From: an uncultured Adlercreutzia sp. | Lineage (GTDB): Bacteria > Actinomycetota > Coriobacteriia > Coriobacteriales > Eggerthellaceae | Reading direction: 5' to 3' | DNA length: 64,000 nt | Assembly (NCBI RefSeq): GCF_958431955.1 | Contig: NZ_CAUASN010000002.1 | Location: 83,959 to 147,958 of the forward strand | Made by a program: the position numbers and the translations under genes | Notes under the pieces: model-generated | Database searches by the model: none | The model's input: only the letters and a program-made list of their open reading frames with translations | Told to the model about the DNA's origin: nothing | In this document: in pieces, positions 41,045 through 49,371 of the stretch | How positions within the stretch are numbered: position 1 is the first letter of the stretch | Layout: the number at the start of each line of letters is the position of its first letter

Positions 41045-41164
41045 GAGAAGAAAACGACGGTTTTCGTAGCTTTTTCGCTTGAAAAGAGGTCGTCTAAAGA
41101 ACGTGATCAGGCAAAACGCCGCCCTCTTGCCTACGAATACTACGAAATCCGTCGTTTTCTTCTC
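41045..41164. repeat. Long inverted-repeat element (25-bp arms)
   Basis: GAGAAGAAAACGACGG-T-TTTCGTAG (41045-41069) is the reverse complement of 41140-41164 at 24 of 25 positions. It encloses 70 nt that include a second CTACGAAT copy. It is AT-richer than its surroundings and has no gene. A short open frame runs across it, but its codon use is not gene-like. It occupies the gap between the convergent HtrA and DUF4097-like genes. Confidence 0.85.
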
Positions 41165-41210
41165 AATAGGAGAGCGCCGACGTTCGCCGGTGCCCGAATG
41201 CCACGAAGTT

Positions 41211-42155
41211 TTACTCAGCCGGATTAACGGTGAAGCTGCCGCTTAAGATGTCGAAGTCGAGGGAACACGTCGGAGCGTCGGCATCGCCGTTGGCACCCGC
41301 CCCATCGCCCAGGTTGTTGGCGAAGCTGCCGGTCGTCTTGTCGACATTCGCCTCCACCCGCGTGTTTACGGGCAGCACCAGGTCCACGCTGCCCGAGGCC
41401 GAGCTGCCCGTCACCTTCGAGGGGGCCTGCGTTCCAAACGAGAGAACCGTAGCGCCGGAGGCCTGGTCCAGCTCCACCGTATCGGTAACGACGCCCTCCA
41501 GAGATATCCGACCGCTTGCCTTGCTCAGCGAGGCCCGCTCGGCCGTGACGCCCGTCACGTTCGCCTCGCCCGACGCCACGTCCATCTCCAGCTCGACACA
41601 GCTGAGGTCCTCTACCGTGTAGCGACCCGAAGCCGCCTCCAGCTCGAACAGCTCAAGCTGATCGGCCAATGACGCAGGCACTGTGACCGTCAGGTCCTTC
41701 TGGCCGAACCAGCTCTGCGAGCACCCGGACAGGCCGCCATTGCCTTCCATGTAGGAAACGGACAGGACGCCGCCCTCGACCTCGCACACCATCACAGGGC
41801 ACGAGCCGCTGCGCACCGTCTCCTCCACGATCACCTTGCCGCCCGTCTCGTCGTCGGACGCCACCCACACGTACCCCGAGCCGGCCAGCCAGTTCAACTC
41901 GATAGCACTCACCTCGGAAGCGTCCGCCTCGAAGCGGGTGCCCTCGGTCGTCGTCTCGTAACTGCCGGGGCGGCCCAGGTCGGACAGCGCACCGTCCATG
42001 ACATTGATGCCGGCACATCCCAGCACGCCGCCGGGCCACAGTGGCGAGTTCGCGAACCACATACCGCGGCTGCAGCCGCCGAGCCATCCGCACACGCCCA
42101 GGCACAGAAGCCCGATGAGCGCGACTTTCACCCACGTACTCGTCGCCAGTTTCAT
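41211..42155 (-). CDS. DUF4097-like beta-helix membrane-anchored protein
   Basis: 314 aa. An N-terminal membrane segment or lipoprotein signal (VALIGLLCLGVCGWLGGC, lipobox-like LGGC) is followed by repeated beta strands of the DUF4097 type, with alternating 'EAASGRYTVEDLSCVELEM', 'DVASGEANVTGV', 'KASGRISLEGVV' and 'QASGATVLSFG' units, a right-handed solenoid. Its ATG overlaps the stop of the upstream XRE gene (ATGA, 42152-42155), so the two are translationally coupled. DUF4097 proteins often accompany envelope-stress regulators. Exact role unknown. Confidence 0.82.
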   Translation of the reverse strand: MKLATSTWVKVALIGLLCLGVCGWLGGCSRGMWFANSPLWPGGVLGCAGINVMDGALSDLGRPGSYETTTEGTRFEADASEVSAIELNWLAGSGYVWVASDDETGGKVIVEETVRSGSCPVMVCEVEGGVLSVSYMEGNGGLSGCSQSWFGQKDLTVTVPASLADQLELFELEAASGRYTVEDLSCVELEMDVASGEANVTGVTAERASLSKASGRISLEGVVTDTVELDQASGATVLSFGTQAPSKVTGSSASGSVDLVLPVNTRVEANVDKTTGSFANNLGDGAGANGDADAPTCSLDFDILSGSFTVNPAE

Positions 42156-43069
42156 CGGGCACCTCCCTCGGACGAAGCGTCTTCGCGAGCCGCCTCCTGC
42201 GCCACGCGCTCACGTTCGGCAAGCCACTCACGATAGGCGGGGTCCGATTCCAGTGTGCTCACAATCCAGTAATAGAACGGGATGGTGAGGAAGATGATCC
42301 AGCCCGGGTTCCACCAGCCGAAGCAGAAACCGCCCAGCAGGAAGAGCACCGCACACAGCAGCGGATAGGGGAAGCTGCGCAGCGGGTCTTTCGGCTGCGG
42401 CGGCGGTGGCGGCGCAATGGGCACGGCGGCCGGGGGAATGGGAGCCGGCGCCCCGAAGGGGGCCGCACCCGCTGGCGGCACGGGTGCCTGCGGAGCGCCG
42501 TAGCCGGGCATCGTCGCGCCCGGCATGCCGACCGGCGCCGACGAGCTGCCGGGGAAAGCGGCCTGCGGGCGAGGCGGCATGGCGGGTGCACCAGCAACCC
42601 CGCCGGCACCCGCGGTCGTCCCAGCGGCCCCGCCGGCTCCGGCCGGTCCGGCGGTCCCAAGTCCGGCCCCCATTGCCGGAGCGTTCACCTCCACGACCAC
42701 CTTCTGCGCGCCCTCGCCCTCGGCAGCGGCCGCCGTGACCGCCACGGCCGCGGCCTCGGCGCGCTCGGCGGCTTCGCGGGCCTCCTCGGCTGCTTCCGCT
42801 GCCTGAGTCTCCGCCGACTCGGCGCGCTCCTGCGACTCGTAGCGCACGTCCTCTTCCACCTCGGGGCTCACGCGCAACAGCTCGTCGAGCGTCACGCCGT
42901 ACAAGTCGGCCAAGGCAATGAGGTTCCCCATATCGGGCGCCGACTCCGCGCGTTCCCATTTGGAAACGGCCTGGCGCGACAGCCCCAGCTGCTCGGCCAA
43001 GCTCTCCTGGGAAAAGCCGCGCTCGCGGCGCAGCTCGGCGAGACGCTGGGCAATCTCCACGTTCATCAT
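42152..43069 (-). CDS. XRE-family regulator with C-terminal membrane domain
   Basis: 305 aa from ATG 43069; 43066 is equally possible. N-terminal helix-turn-helix residues 4-60 (LAELRRERGFSQESLAEQLG; LSRQAVSKWERAESAPDMGN). An Ala/Glu coiled coil (ESAETQAAEAAEEAREAAER) and a Pro/Gly/Ala-rich linker follow, then two membrane helices (YPLLCAVLFLLGGFCFGWW, WIIFLTIPFYYWIVSTL). A membrane-tethered DNA-binding protein coupled to the DUF4097-like protein, which could act as its envelope sensor or target. Paralog of the next XRE gene. Confidence 0.85.
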   Translation of the reverse strand: MMNVEIAQRLAELRRERGFSQESLAEQLGLSRQAVSKWERAESAPDMGNLIALADLYGVTLDELLRVSPEVEEDVRYESQERAESAETQAAEAAEEAREAAERAEAAAVAVTAAAAEGEGAQKVVVEVNAPAMGAGLGTAGPAGAGGAAGTTAGAGGVAGAPAMPPRPQAAFPGSSSAPVGMPGATMPGYGAPQAPVPPAGAAPFGAPAPIPPAAVPIAPPPPPQPKDPLRSFPYPLLCAVLFLLGGFCFGWWNPGWIIFLTIPFYYWIVSTLESDPAYREWLAERERVAQEAAREDASSEGGAR

Positions 43070-43461
43070 GGTTCCCTTTCGTGTCCTGCGTGTGGTCACT
43101 GCTCGCCTTTCACCCTATGGTTTCCCCCGAAGTTGCACCAGCACCCTTTGTGGTCAATTTCGAAATCCTGCGGAAAATCGCCTCGACAACCAACGGTTGC
43201 CCCACATGCCACCTGGGAAAATACCGGCCTCTTTCTCAACGACACCAGCATACCAAAGAAAAGCCCCCGCATTCCGAGGAACCGGGGGCGCACGAACACT
43301 GAGGGAAGGCGATGCCCCCGACGGGAAGGCAGCAACCCATTCGGGGCGGCGGCCAAACCAGAGAAGCGGCGAACCGCCTGAGAAGGGGCGGGGCGGCCGA
43401 GGGGGGCACCAGCCGGCCACAGCGAAACCTCGCCCCTTCGAGCCGTCGACCCAGTACTCGC
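43070..43461 (-). terminator. 392-nt gap between XRE genes; terminator at 43263-43289
   Basis: On the minus strand GCCCCCG/CGGGGGC (43289-43283 with 43269-43263) followed by TTTTCTTTGG gives a good terminator for the upstream XRE gene, 172 nt after its stop. The remaining sequence upstream of 43069 should hold the promoter of the XRE/DUF4097 operon. The dyad AACCAACGGTT (43189-43199) is a possible operator. No gene seen. Confidence 0.65.
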
Positions 43462-44466
43462 CTAAGACACCTCTTCGACTTCGACCTTGCCCGTGCCCCG
43501 GCGGCGGTGCCAACGTTCGGAGGTTTTCACGATAATCATCTCCACAAGCGGGATGGTGAGGAAGATAACCCATGCGGGATGCCACTGCCCCACGATGAAG
43601 GCCATCCAGAAGAACCATGCCGTGGCCGCCACGGGATACAGGCCGCAGAGCATGGGCGCCACGCGGCGCGATACGATGGCCGCGCCCACAATGTAGTACA
43701 CGGGAATGAGGAACAGCAAAAACAGCCCCTGCCACCACGCGCCGCTCACCAGACCGAGCAGCAGATAGGCCGCCAGCACCACGCCCCAGAAGGGGAACTT
43801 CATCCACCGCTTGGCGAAGTCGGAATCGATGTCGTCGAAGGAGGCGTGCTCGAAGATGTGGTCGCTCGCCCCGGACTCGGTGGTGTTCACGCGCACGCCG
43901 TCCCAGCCCACGTGCACCTCCTGGCCGTAGCGGTCGCGCACGTGCACGCCGTCGGCCCAGCTCACCAGCACGTGGTCCTTGCCGTCGTTCACGCGGATGC
44001 CGTCGAAGCCCACATGCACGTGCCCGCGCCCCTCCTCTTCGACGTTGATCCCGTCGAGGCCGAACGACACGTTGTCGTGGGCGTCAGCCGCAGACTCGCC
44101 TGCGCCGCCCTCAGCGCCCACGGCTCCCGGCACGCTTCCGCCCGCAGCCGAGCCGGCAGCCGCTCCTGCGGCCGCTGCTGCACCAGCGCCGCTCGCGCCC
44201 GCCGCGCCCCGGCGCCCCGCGGCGCGGTCGGCCGCCTCGAAGGCCACATCGTCGGCGATGGCGTCGTCCACGTACAGCAACTCGTCCAGCGACACGCCGT
44301 ACAGCTTCGCGAGTGCGATGAGGTTGTCGGTATCGGGCGACGACTCCGACCGCTCCCACTTGGAAACGGCCTGGCGCGACACGCCCAGCTTCTCGGCCAG
44401 AGCCTCCTGGGACAGCCCCGCCTGCTTACGGCGCGCGGCCAGGCGCTCGGCAATCTCAACGTTCAT
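43462..44466 (-). CDS. XRE-family regulator with beta-repeat and membrane domain
   Basis: 334 aa, ATG 44466 after AAAGGGACC. Helix-turn-helix residues 4-60 (SQEALAEKLGVSRQAVSKWE), then an Ala/Gly-rich linker. Four tandem 15-20 residue beta units follow (VSFGLDGINVEEE, VHVGFDGIRVNDG, VLVSWADGVHVRD, VHVGWDGVRVNTT; residues about 145-215) and about four membrane helices (WGVVLAAYLLLGLVSGAW ... WVIFLTIPLVEMIIV). The repeats resemble a small beta-solenoid and may be a ligand-binding or interaction surface. Paralog of the adjacent XRE gene, which lacks these repeats. Confidence 0.83.
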   Translation of the reverse strand: MNVEIAERLAARRKQAGLSQEALAEKLGVSRQAVSKWERSESSPDTDNLIALAKLYGVSLDELLYVDDAIADDVAFEAADRAAGRRGAAGASGAGAAAAAGAAAGSAAGGSVPGAVGAEGGAGESAADAHDNVSFGLDGINVEEEGRGHVHVGFDGIRVNDGKDHVLVSWADGVHVRDRYGQEVHVGWDGVRVNTTESGASDHIFEHASFDDIDSDFAKRWMKFPFWGVVLAAYLLLGLVSGAWWQGLFLLFLIPVYYIVGAAIVSRRVAPMLCGLYPVAATAWFFWMAFIVGQWHPAWVIFLTIPLVEMIIVKTSERWHRRRGTGKVEVEEVS

Positions 44467-44602
44467 GGTGTGGTCCCTTTCTTCTGCGTTTGCCTTCCTC
44501 GACTGCCTTCGAGCCTACCGAAACGCCGCCGCCCGCGCGACCAATTCGCGTTGTCATTTCCCGCAATTATTGGTTGCGGAGTGTCTGATCTGGGAAAACG
44601 TT

Positions 44603-45145
44603 CTACTTCTTGTCGCGCAGGGCCTTCAACTTGGCCAGCGTGTCGGCCGGTATGCGGTCGGCCACCGTGCGCTTGGGGGCCACCTTCGGGGTGTCGTCGA
44701 GCCGCGCGTCCTCGTAGTACTCGCCCATCTCGTGGGAGAATCCCTCGGCGCTCATGCGGTCCACGCCGCCGCCGAACACGGTGTCCTGGATGGCGGCGTC
44801 ACTCGTGACCACCATGGTCTCCACGCCGCGCTTACCGGCGTCGTAGGCCAGCTTCTCGATCACCTTGTCGGCCGATTGGCCCGCCGGCGAGAAGACCACG
44901 TCCACGCCGCCCACCTTGGTGCGGCTGCCCTGGGAAAGCTCGTTGTCGCCTGCGTCGAACACGATGACGGCGCCCATGTCGCGCCCGGCGAAGTTCACCA
45001 CGTCGTTGATGAGCCGCTCGCGCGCCGTGTTGAAGAAGTCGTCGGTGTAGTCCTCATCGGCCCGTGGCTGCCACCGATACCGGCTGCCCGACCGCAGCAC
45101 ATTGTACCCATCGACGATGAGGAGCCTTTTTCTTGTCTTTCCCAT
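44603..45145 (-). CDS. NYN-domain (YacP-like) endoribonuclease
   Basis: 180 aa, ATG 45145. N-terminal 'RLLIVDGYNVLRSG' (first catalytic Asp), 'VIVFDAGDNELS', 'VDVVFSPAGQSADKVIEKLA' and 'VVTSDAAIQDTVF' give the conserved acidic residues of the PIN-like NYN nuclease. YacP/Rae1 relatives cut mRNA in or near ribosomes. It lies downstream of rlmB on the same strand, separated by a 181-nt structured leader. The C-terminal 35 residues are basic. Confidence 0.9.
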   Translation of the reverse strand: MGKTRKRLLIVDGYNVLRSGSRYRWQPRADEDYTDDFFNTARERLINDVVNFAGRDMGAVIVFDAGDNELSQGSRTKVGGVDVVFSPAGQSADKVIEKLAYDAGKRGVETMVVTSDAAIQDTVFGGGVDRMSAEGFSHEMGEYYEDARLDDTPKVAPKRTVADRIPADTLAKLKALRDKK

Positions 45146-45185
45146 ATTTCACCACCTCAGAGGTTCGCCCAAGGAAATCAGCGAG

Positions 45186-45284
45186 GGTTCGACAGGCGCC
45201 TGGAATTGCCTTGAAGCGCGGCCGAGCGGCCTTCGCGCCGCGAGGGAAAGCGCTGAATGGCAAGGCCAGGTGCCTGTCGGAACC
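45186..45284 (-). ncRNA. Long imperfect hairpin in leader of the NYN gene (possible structured RNA)
   Basis: Positions 45186-45203 pair with 45266-45284 as an 18-bp helix with one bulged C and one G-U pair. Inside it, 45204-45219 pairs partly with 45250-45265, and GGCC-GAGC-GGCC forms an inner hairpin. No gene is present. It could be a regulatory leader, a processed small RNA or a terminator/attenuator. No known RNA family was recognised, and minus-strand orientation is assumed from the flanking genes. Confidence 0.45.
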
Positions 45285-45299
45285 GCAGCGTCGGCATTC

Positions 45300-45323
45300 C
45301 CGTCGTTGCGTTAGCAACGACGG
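45300..45323 (-). terminator. Hairpin directly after rlmB
   Basis: 10-bp stem CCGTCGTTGC (45300-45309) with GCAACGACGG (45314-45323), 4-nt loop GTTA, starting 3 nt after the rlmB stop. It lacks a T tract, so it may be an RNA-stability or attenuation hairpin. Confidence 0.55.
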
Positions 45324-45326
45324 AAT

Positions 45327-46076
45327 CTACCAGTTCTGGCGGAGCCACTCGTACATGCAGGCGGTGGAGGCCTGGGCCACGTTCAGGCTGGAGATCTCGC
45401 CCACCTGGGGCAGCTTCACGCCGAAGTCGCAGCTTTCCAGCACGAGGCGCGACACGCCCTCGCCCTCGTTGCCCATCACGAGCACGATCTTGCCCTTCAG
45501 GTTCGTGTTCCAGATGTAGTCGCTCGCGTGCTCGGTGGCAGCGGCCACCCAGAAGCCCTCCTCCTTCAGGCGGTCCAGGGTGCTCGTGATGTTCGCCACC
45601 TGGCTCACGGGAATGTGCGAGATGGCCCCCGCCGAGCTCTTGTAGGTAGCGGCCGTCACGCGGGCGGCGCGCTTGTTGGGAATGATGAGGCCCGCCGCGC
45701 CCACCGACTCGGCCGAGCGCGCGATGGCACCCAGGTTGCCGGCATCGGTGATGTGGTCGAGCACCACGATGAGCGCCCGCCCGTCGTGCTCCTCGGCCGA
45801 CTTCGCCGCTGCCTCCAGAATGGTGGTCACGTTCACATAGCCGAAGGGCTCGGCCTCGGCCATGACGCCCTGGTGGCTGCCGCGCTCGGAAATCTCGTCG
45901 AGCTTCTTCTTCGACACCTTCTTAATGGGCACATTGCGATTCTTCGCCTTGCGCTGGATGTCGCGCACGATGCTGTCGCCTTGGCTCAGGTTGTCGGCCA
46001 TGAGGATGTACTTCAGGGGCACGTGGGTGCGCAGCGCCTCGATAACCGGACGCTTGCCTTCGATGAAATCAGCCAT
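45327..46076 (-). CDS. rlmB: 23S rRNA (guanosine-2'-O-)-methyltransferase RlmB
   Basis: 249 aa, ATG 46076. N-terminal substrate-binding domain (MADFIEGKRPVIEALRTH ... KKVSKKKLDEISERGSHQGV) and a C-terminal SpoU knot domain with its three motifs: 'DHITDAGNLGAIARSAES', 'LVMGNEGEGVSRLV', and 'LPQVGEISSLNVAQASTACM'. It methylates a conserved guanosine in 23S rRNA (2251 in E. coli). Actinobacterial RlmB is sometimes linked to cysS, which is not seen here. Confidence 0.92.
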   Translation of the reverse strand: MADFIEGKRPVIEALRTHVPLKYILMADNLSQGDSIVRDIQRKAKNRNVPIKKVSKKKLDEISERGSHQGVMAEAEPFGYVNVTTILEAAAKSAEEHDGRALIVVLDHITDAGNLGAIARSAESVGAAGLIIPNKRAARVTAATYKSSAGAISHIPVSQVANITSTLDRLKEEGFWVAAATEHASDYIWNTNLKGKIVLVMGNEGEGVSRLVLESCDFGVKLPQVGEISSLNVAQASTACMYEWLRQNW

Positions 46077-46128
46077 GGGTTCGCTTTCCTCAGTTAGTTT
46101 TTGCGTGCTGCTAGGATACTGAAAGAAA

Positions 46129-46163
46129 GGGGCAGCCACCCGCATCGCAGGTGAAACTGCCCC
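46129..46163 (-). terminator. Terminator of phasin-like gene
   Basis: GGGGCAG (46129-46135) pairs with CTGCCCC (46157-46163), with an inner CACC/GGTG stem. On the minus strand it is followed by TTTCTTTC, 28 nt after the phasin-like stop. Confidence 0.75.
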
Positions 46164-46190
46164 ATTTTCTCAGGAAATGGTTGGGGGCGC

Positions 46191-46682
46191 TTACTCGGCC
46201 TTGACATCCCGGGCTGCGATTTCGGCGGCTTTTTTGGCGAACTCGGCGCGCTGCTCGGGGGTCATCATGGCCATCTGGGCCTCCAGCACGTCGTGCTTCA
46301 GTGCCTCGGCGAAGCTGGCGGAGTCCTTCTTGGCGGCATCGGCGGCCATTTCGGCCTGGGAACGCGCCATGGACACAGCCGACTCGGCCTTCTCCTTCGC
46401 CAGTTCGGCGTTGGTCTTGGCCTGCTCGCCCATATGGCTCGCCGTGGCCTTCGCCTGGCGAACGGCCTCGTCTGTCGCCGTCTGCGCCTGCTGCTGCACG
46501 CGCTCGCCCGTGGCCTGGGCCTGCTTCAGCACCTCAGAGTTGATCTGCTTGCCCTGCTCCACGGTGATCTCGCCCTTGGCGATGAGCTGCTCTACCAGCT
46601 CCTGGGTCTTCTCGGCACCGAGCGCCATGGCGCCCACGCCGGCCAGAAACACGTCTTTCAGTCCGTCTGCGATCGTCGTCAT
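46191..46682 (-). CDS. Phasin-like coiled-coil protein
   Basis: 163 aa, ATG 46682 after GGGAGG. 'TIADGLKDVFLAGVGAMALG' and 'QELVEQLIAKGEITVEQGKQ' match the PhaI/PhaF-type phasin start. The rest is a long Ala/Gln/Glu/Lys coiled coil (RQAKATASHMGEQAKTNAEL). Phasins coat polyhydroxyalkanoate granules, but such small helical proteins also occur without PHA synthesis, and no PHA genes are in the window. A granule or membrane-stress role is therefore uncertain. Confidence 0.75.
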   Translation of the reverse strand: MTTIADGLKDVFLAGVGAMALGAEKTQELVEQLIAKGEITVEQGKQINSEVLKQAQATGERVQQQAQTATDEAVRQAKATASHMGEQAKTNAELAKEKAESAVSMARSQAEMAADAAKKDSASFAEALKHDVLEAQMAMMTPEQRAEFAKKAAEIAARDVKAE

Positions 46683-46750
46683 GTCGGGACCTCCCTTTTC
46701 TTGATGAGTTAGCCCCTTCATCATAGGCGGCACCGCAACCCGAATGCACC

Positions 46751-46778
46751 GACGGGGCAGCACTGTTACTGCCCCGTC
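46751..46778. other. Perfect 10-bp hairpin in intergenic region
   Basis: GACGGGGCAG (46751-46760) with CTGCCCCGTC (46769-46778), 8-nt loop. It lies between the XRE gene stop and the phasin-like start on the minus strand. It may be a terminator for the XRE gene, although no T tract follows. Confidence 0.5.
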
Positions 46779-46860
46779 AAAGGATGATTAACTCTATCAT
46801 GTTTAAATGCTTGCCCACGAGGCTGCTTGCGCGACCTTGCCGGCAAGATCGCCGTATCTC

Positions 46861-47472
46861 CTACAAAAACACCTTCATGATCACGTAGGCCACGATGAAG
46901 CCCGAGGCGGCGCTCACCACGACCTTCAGGACGCTCGCAGCCCGCGGGTGCCGGCGCCCCAGGCCCGCATCGTCACGCTGGGGCTCTTCACCATGGGAGA
47001 AAGCCACGATCTCCCGGTAGGTGACCAGGTCGTTTTGCTTCTTCATGACCTCTACCTTGTTGATGACGATAAGGCCCATAATCCAGAAGGCCACGAACAG
47101 CACGAATCCCAGCACCTCGCCTTCGGTGCAGTTGGCCGCCAACGACGAGGGACCCGTCGGCAGCAGGAAGCCGACGATCAGGCAGACGAACCCCATCGCC
47201 ACCAAACCCCAAGCGGCCATTGCCCAATTCGTCATCGTCTTCCAGGTTTCCTTGATGGTCTTCTCCATAATTGCCACGTCTCCCTTCACGAGTTCGTCGA
47301 TGGACGTCTCAAACAGCTCGCTTAACAGCAGAAGGCTCTGCACATCGGGATAGGTGCAGTCAGTCTCCCAATTCGATATGGTCTGGCGCGACACGAAAAT
47401 GCGCTCCGCCAATTCTTCTTGGGACAGTCCGAGGCGGGCCCGATGCTCCTTCAACGACTCCTTCAGCTCCAC
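46861..47472 (-). CDS. XRE-family regulator with membrane helices
   Basis: 203 aa; GTG 47472 chosen because AAGGA lies about 8 nt upstream (TTG 47490 possible). Helix-turn-helix residues 5-60 (HRARLGLSQEELAERIFVSR; QTISNWETDCTYPDVQSLLL), then two adjacent helices (WAMAAWGLVAMGFVCLIVGF; LGFVLFVAFWIMGLIVIN) and a C-terminal helix (VVVSAASGFIVAYVIMKV). A third membrane-bound XRE protein in this region, different in linker from the other two. Its target is probably its own or a nearby promoter. Confidence 0.85.
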   Translation of the reverse strand: MELKESLKEHRARLGLSQEELAERIFVSRQTISNWETDCTYPDVQSLLLLSELFETSIDELVKGDVAIMEKTIKETWKTMTNWAMAAWGLVAMGFVCLIVGFLLPTGPSSLAANCTEGEVLGFVLFVAFWIMGLIVINKVEVMKKQNDLVTYREIVAFSHGEEPQRDDAGLGRRHPRAASVLKVVVSAASGFIVAYVIMKVFL

Positions 47473-47557
47473 TGTTCCGTCCTTTCGCAATCAGAGTGAC
47501 ATGACGGGTGCCACCCTACCACCAAAACTCTTTGGCATACCCCCTCGCAACGCGAAA

Positions 47558-47587
47558 AACCCCTGCCAAAAGTCTTTGACAGGGGTT
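47558..47587 (-). terminator. Terminator of ispG-proS operon
   Basis: Minus strand: AACCCCTG (47587-47580) pairs with CAGGGGTT (47565-47558), followed by TTTCG. It lies 24 nt after the proS stop. Confidence 0.88.
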
Positions 47588-47610
47588 CTGATCAGGTATT
47601 TTACTGAGGC

Positions 47611-49371
47611 TTATCCGAAGATGGCGTCGAAGCTGCCGTAGCCGGCGCCGGTGTGGGTATTGTTGCGCATGGATCGGCGGGCGAAGCCCATGAGCTCGGC
47701 CAGCACGTCCAGCGACACGTCCTTCTTCTCGCCGGTGCGGCGCAGCTTTACCTCCACCTTGTTCTCCGCCAGGCCGCGCTTGCCCACGACAATCTGCACG
47801 GGCCAGCCGATGAGGTCGGCGTCGTTGAACTTCACGCCGGCGCGCTCGTCGCGGTCGTCGATGACCACGTCGAAGCCGATCTCGTCCAAATCGCGCGCGA
47901 TCTTCTCGGCCATGGGCTGCACTTCCTCGTCGCCCACGGTCAGCGGCACGATGCACACCTGAGCCGGAGCCACCGAGGGCGGCCACATGATGCCGTGCTC
48001 GTCGTTGTGCTGCTCCACGATGGCGGCCAGGGTGCGCGAGATGCCCACGCCGTAGCAGCCCATGAAGAACGGCACCTCGTTGCCTTCCTCGTCCATGAAC
48101 GTGGCGCCCATGGCCTTGGAGTACTTGTCGCCCAGCTGGAAGATCTGAGCCACCTCGATGCCGCGCGCGCCGTCGAGCGGCAGCCCGCACTCGGGGCAGC
48201 AGTCGCCCGGCTTCACCGTGGCCAGGTCGGCCCATTCGTCCACCGTGAAGTCCTCGCCGAGGCGCGCGCCCACGTAGTGGTAGCCGTCCTCGTTGGCGCC
48301 CACCACCCACTGCGGCACGGCCTTCAGGCTCAGCGACGCGATGACGCGGGCGCCCTCGGGCAGCCCCACCGGGCCCATGGAGCCCTTGCACAGGCCGAAG
48401 TCCTTCATCTCCTCGTCGGTCAGCAGCGTGAAACCGGGCACGACGCCCTCGATCTTCAGCTCGTTCAACTCGTGGTCGCCGGGGACGAACACGCAGATGA
48501 GATTGCCCTCGGCGTCCTTGCCCGAGAGGGCCTTCACCGTGGAGGACTCGGGAATATCCAAGAACTCGGCCAGCTCGGCGATGGTGTGCACGCCCGGCGT
48601 GGCGATCTTCTCCATGGCGTCCACCGTATGCACCGTGGGCCGCGCCATGCACGCGCCGGCCTCGGCGTCGGCCGCGTACCCGCACGAGCAGTACACCAGC
48701 TCCGCCTCGCCCGATTCCGCCAGCGCCATGAACTCAGCGGTCACGCTGCCGCCGATCTGGCCGCCGTCGGCCTCCACCTCGCGCCACTCCAGACCGCAGC
48801 GGTCGCAGATCTTCTTGTAGGCCTCGCCCATGGCGTCGTAGGTCTCCTGCACCGACTCCTGGGTGGCGTTGAAGCTGTAGGCGTCCTTCATGATGAACTC
48901 GCGCGAACGCAGAAGGCCGAAGCGCGGGCGGATCTCGTCGCGGTACTTCGTCTGGATCTGGTACAGGTTCACCGGCAGCTCCTTGTAGGAGCGCAGCTCG
49001 TTGCGCACCAAGTCCACGATGAGCTCCTCATGGGTGGGCCCGAGGCAGAACTCGTTGTCGTGGCGGTCGGTCAGGCGCATGAGCTCGGGGCCGTAGTCGT
49101 CCCAACGGCCGCTCTCGTGCCACAGCTTCGCCGGCTGCAGGGCCGGCATGAGAATCTCCTGGGCGCCGGCGGCGTCCATCTCCTCGCGCACGATGTCCTC
49201 GATCTTGTGGAGCACGCGCCAGCCCAGCGGCAGGAACGTGTACACGCCCGAGGCGGTCTTGCGCAGCATACCCGCGCGCAGAAGCAGGCGCGCGCTGGCG
49301 ATGTCGGCATCCGACGGGTCTTCCTTCAAGGTGGGAGCGTACAGGTTGCTCATGCGCAGAATCTGGGTCAT
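47611..49371 (-). CDS. proS: Prolyl-tRNA synthetase
   Basis: 586 aa, ATG 49371. Class II core: motif 1 region 'GVYTFLPLGWRVLHKIEDIV', motif 2 'QIQTKYRDEIRPRFGLLRSREFIMKDAYSF', the YbaK-like editing insertion (about residues 230-390), motif 3 'GCYGVGISRTLAAIVEQ', and an anticodon-binding domain at the C-terminus. This is the bacterial-type ProS with editing domain. Overlaps ispG by 4 nt (ATGA). Confidence 0.97.
   Translation of the reverse strand: MTQILRMSNLYAPTLKEDPSDADIASARLLLRAGMLRKTASGVYTFLPLGWRVLHKIEDIVREEMDAAGAQEILMPALQPAKLWHESGRWDDYGPELMRLTDRHDNEFCLGPTHEELIVDLVRNELRSYKELPVNLYQIQTKYRDEIRPRFGLLRSREFIMKDAYSFNATQESVQETYDAMGEAYKKICDRCGLEWREVEADGGQIGGSVTAEFMALAESGEAELVYCSCGYAADAEAGACMARPTVHTVDAMEKIATPGVHTIAELAEFLDIPESSTVKALSGKDAEGNLICVFVPGDHELNELKIEGVVPGFTLLTDEEMKDFGLCKGSMGPVGLPEGARVIASLSLKAVPQWVVGANEDGYHYVGARLGEDFTVDEWADLATVKPGDCCPECGLPLDGARGIEVAQIFQLGDKYSKAMGATFMDEEGNEVPFFMGCYGVGISRTLAAIVEQHNDEHGIMWPPSVAPAQVCIVPLTVGDEEVQPMAEKIARDLDEIGFDVVIDDRDERAGVKFNDADLIGWPVQIVVGKRGLAENKVEVKLRRTGEKKDVSLDVLAELMGFARRSMRNNTHTGAGYGSFDAIFG

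Noticed and set aside
41012..41227. A 71-codon + strand gene
   Set aside because: It spans a terminator arm and the long inverted repeat, has no ribosome binding site, and ends against the convergent gene.
42525..42806. Ala/Pro-rich + strand open frames opposite the XRE gene linker
   Set aside because: Antisense to the low-complexity linker of a well-supported gene; no independent signal.
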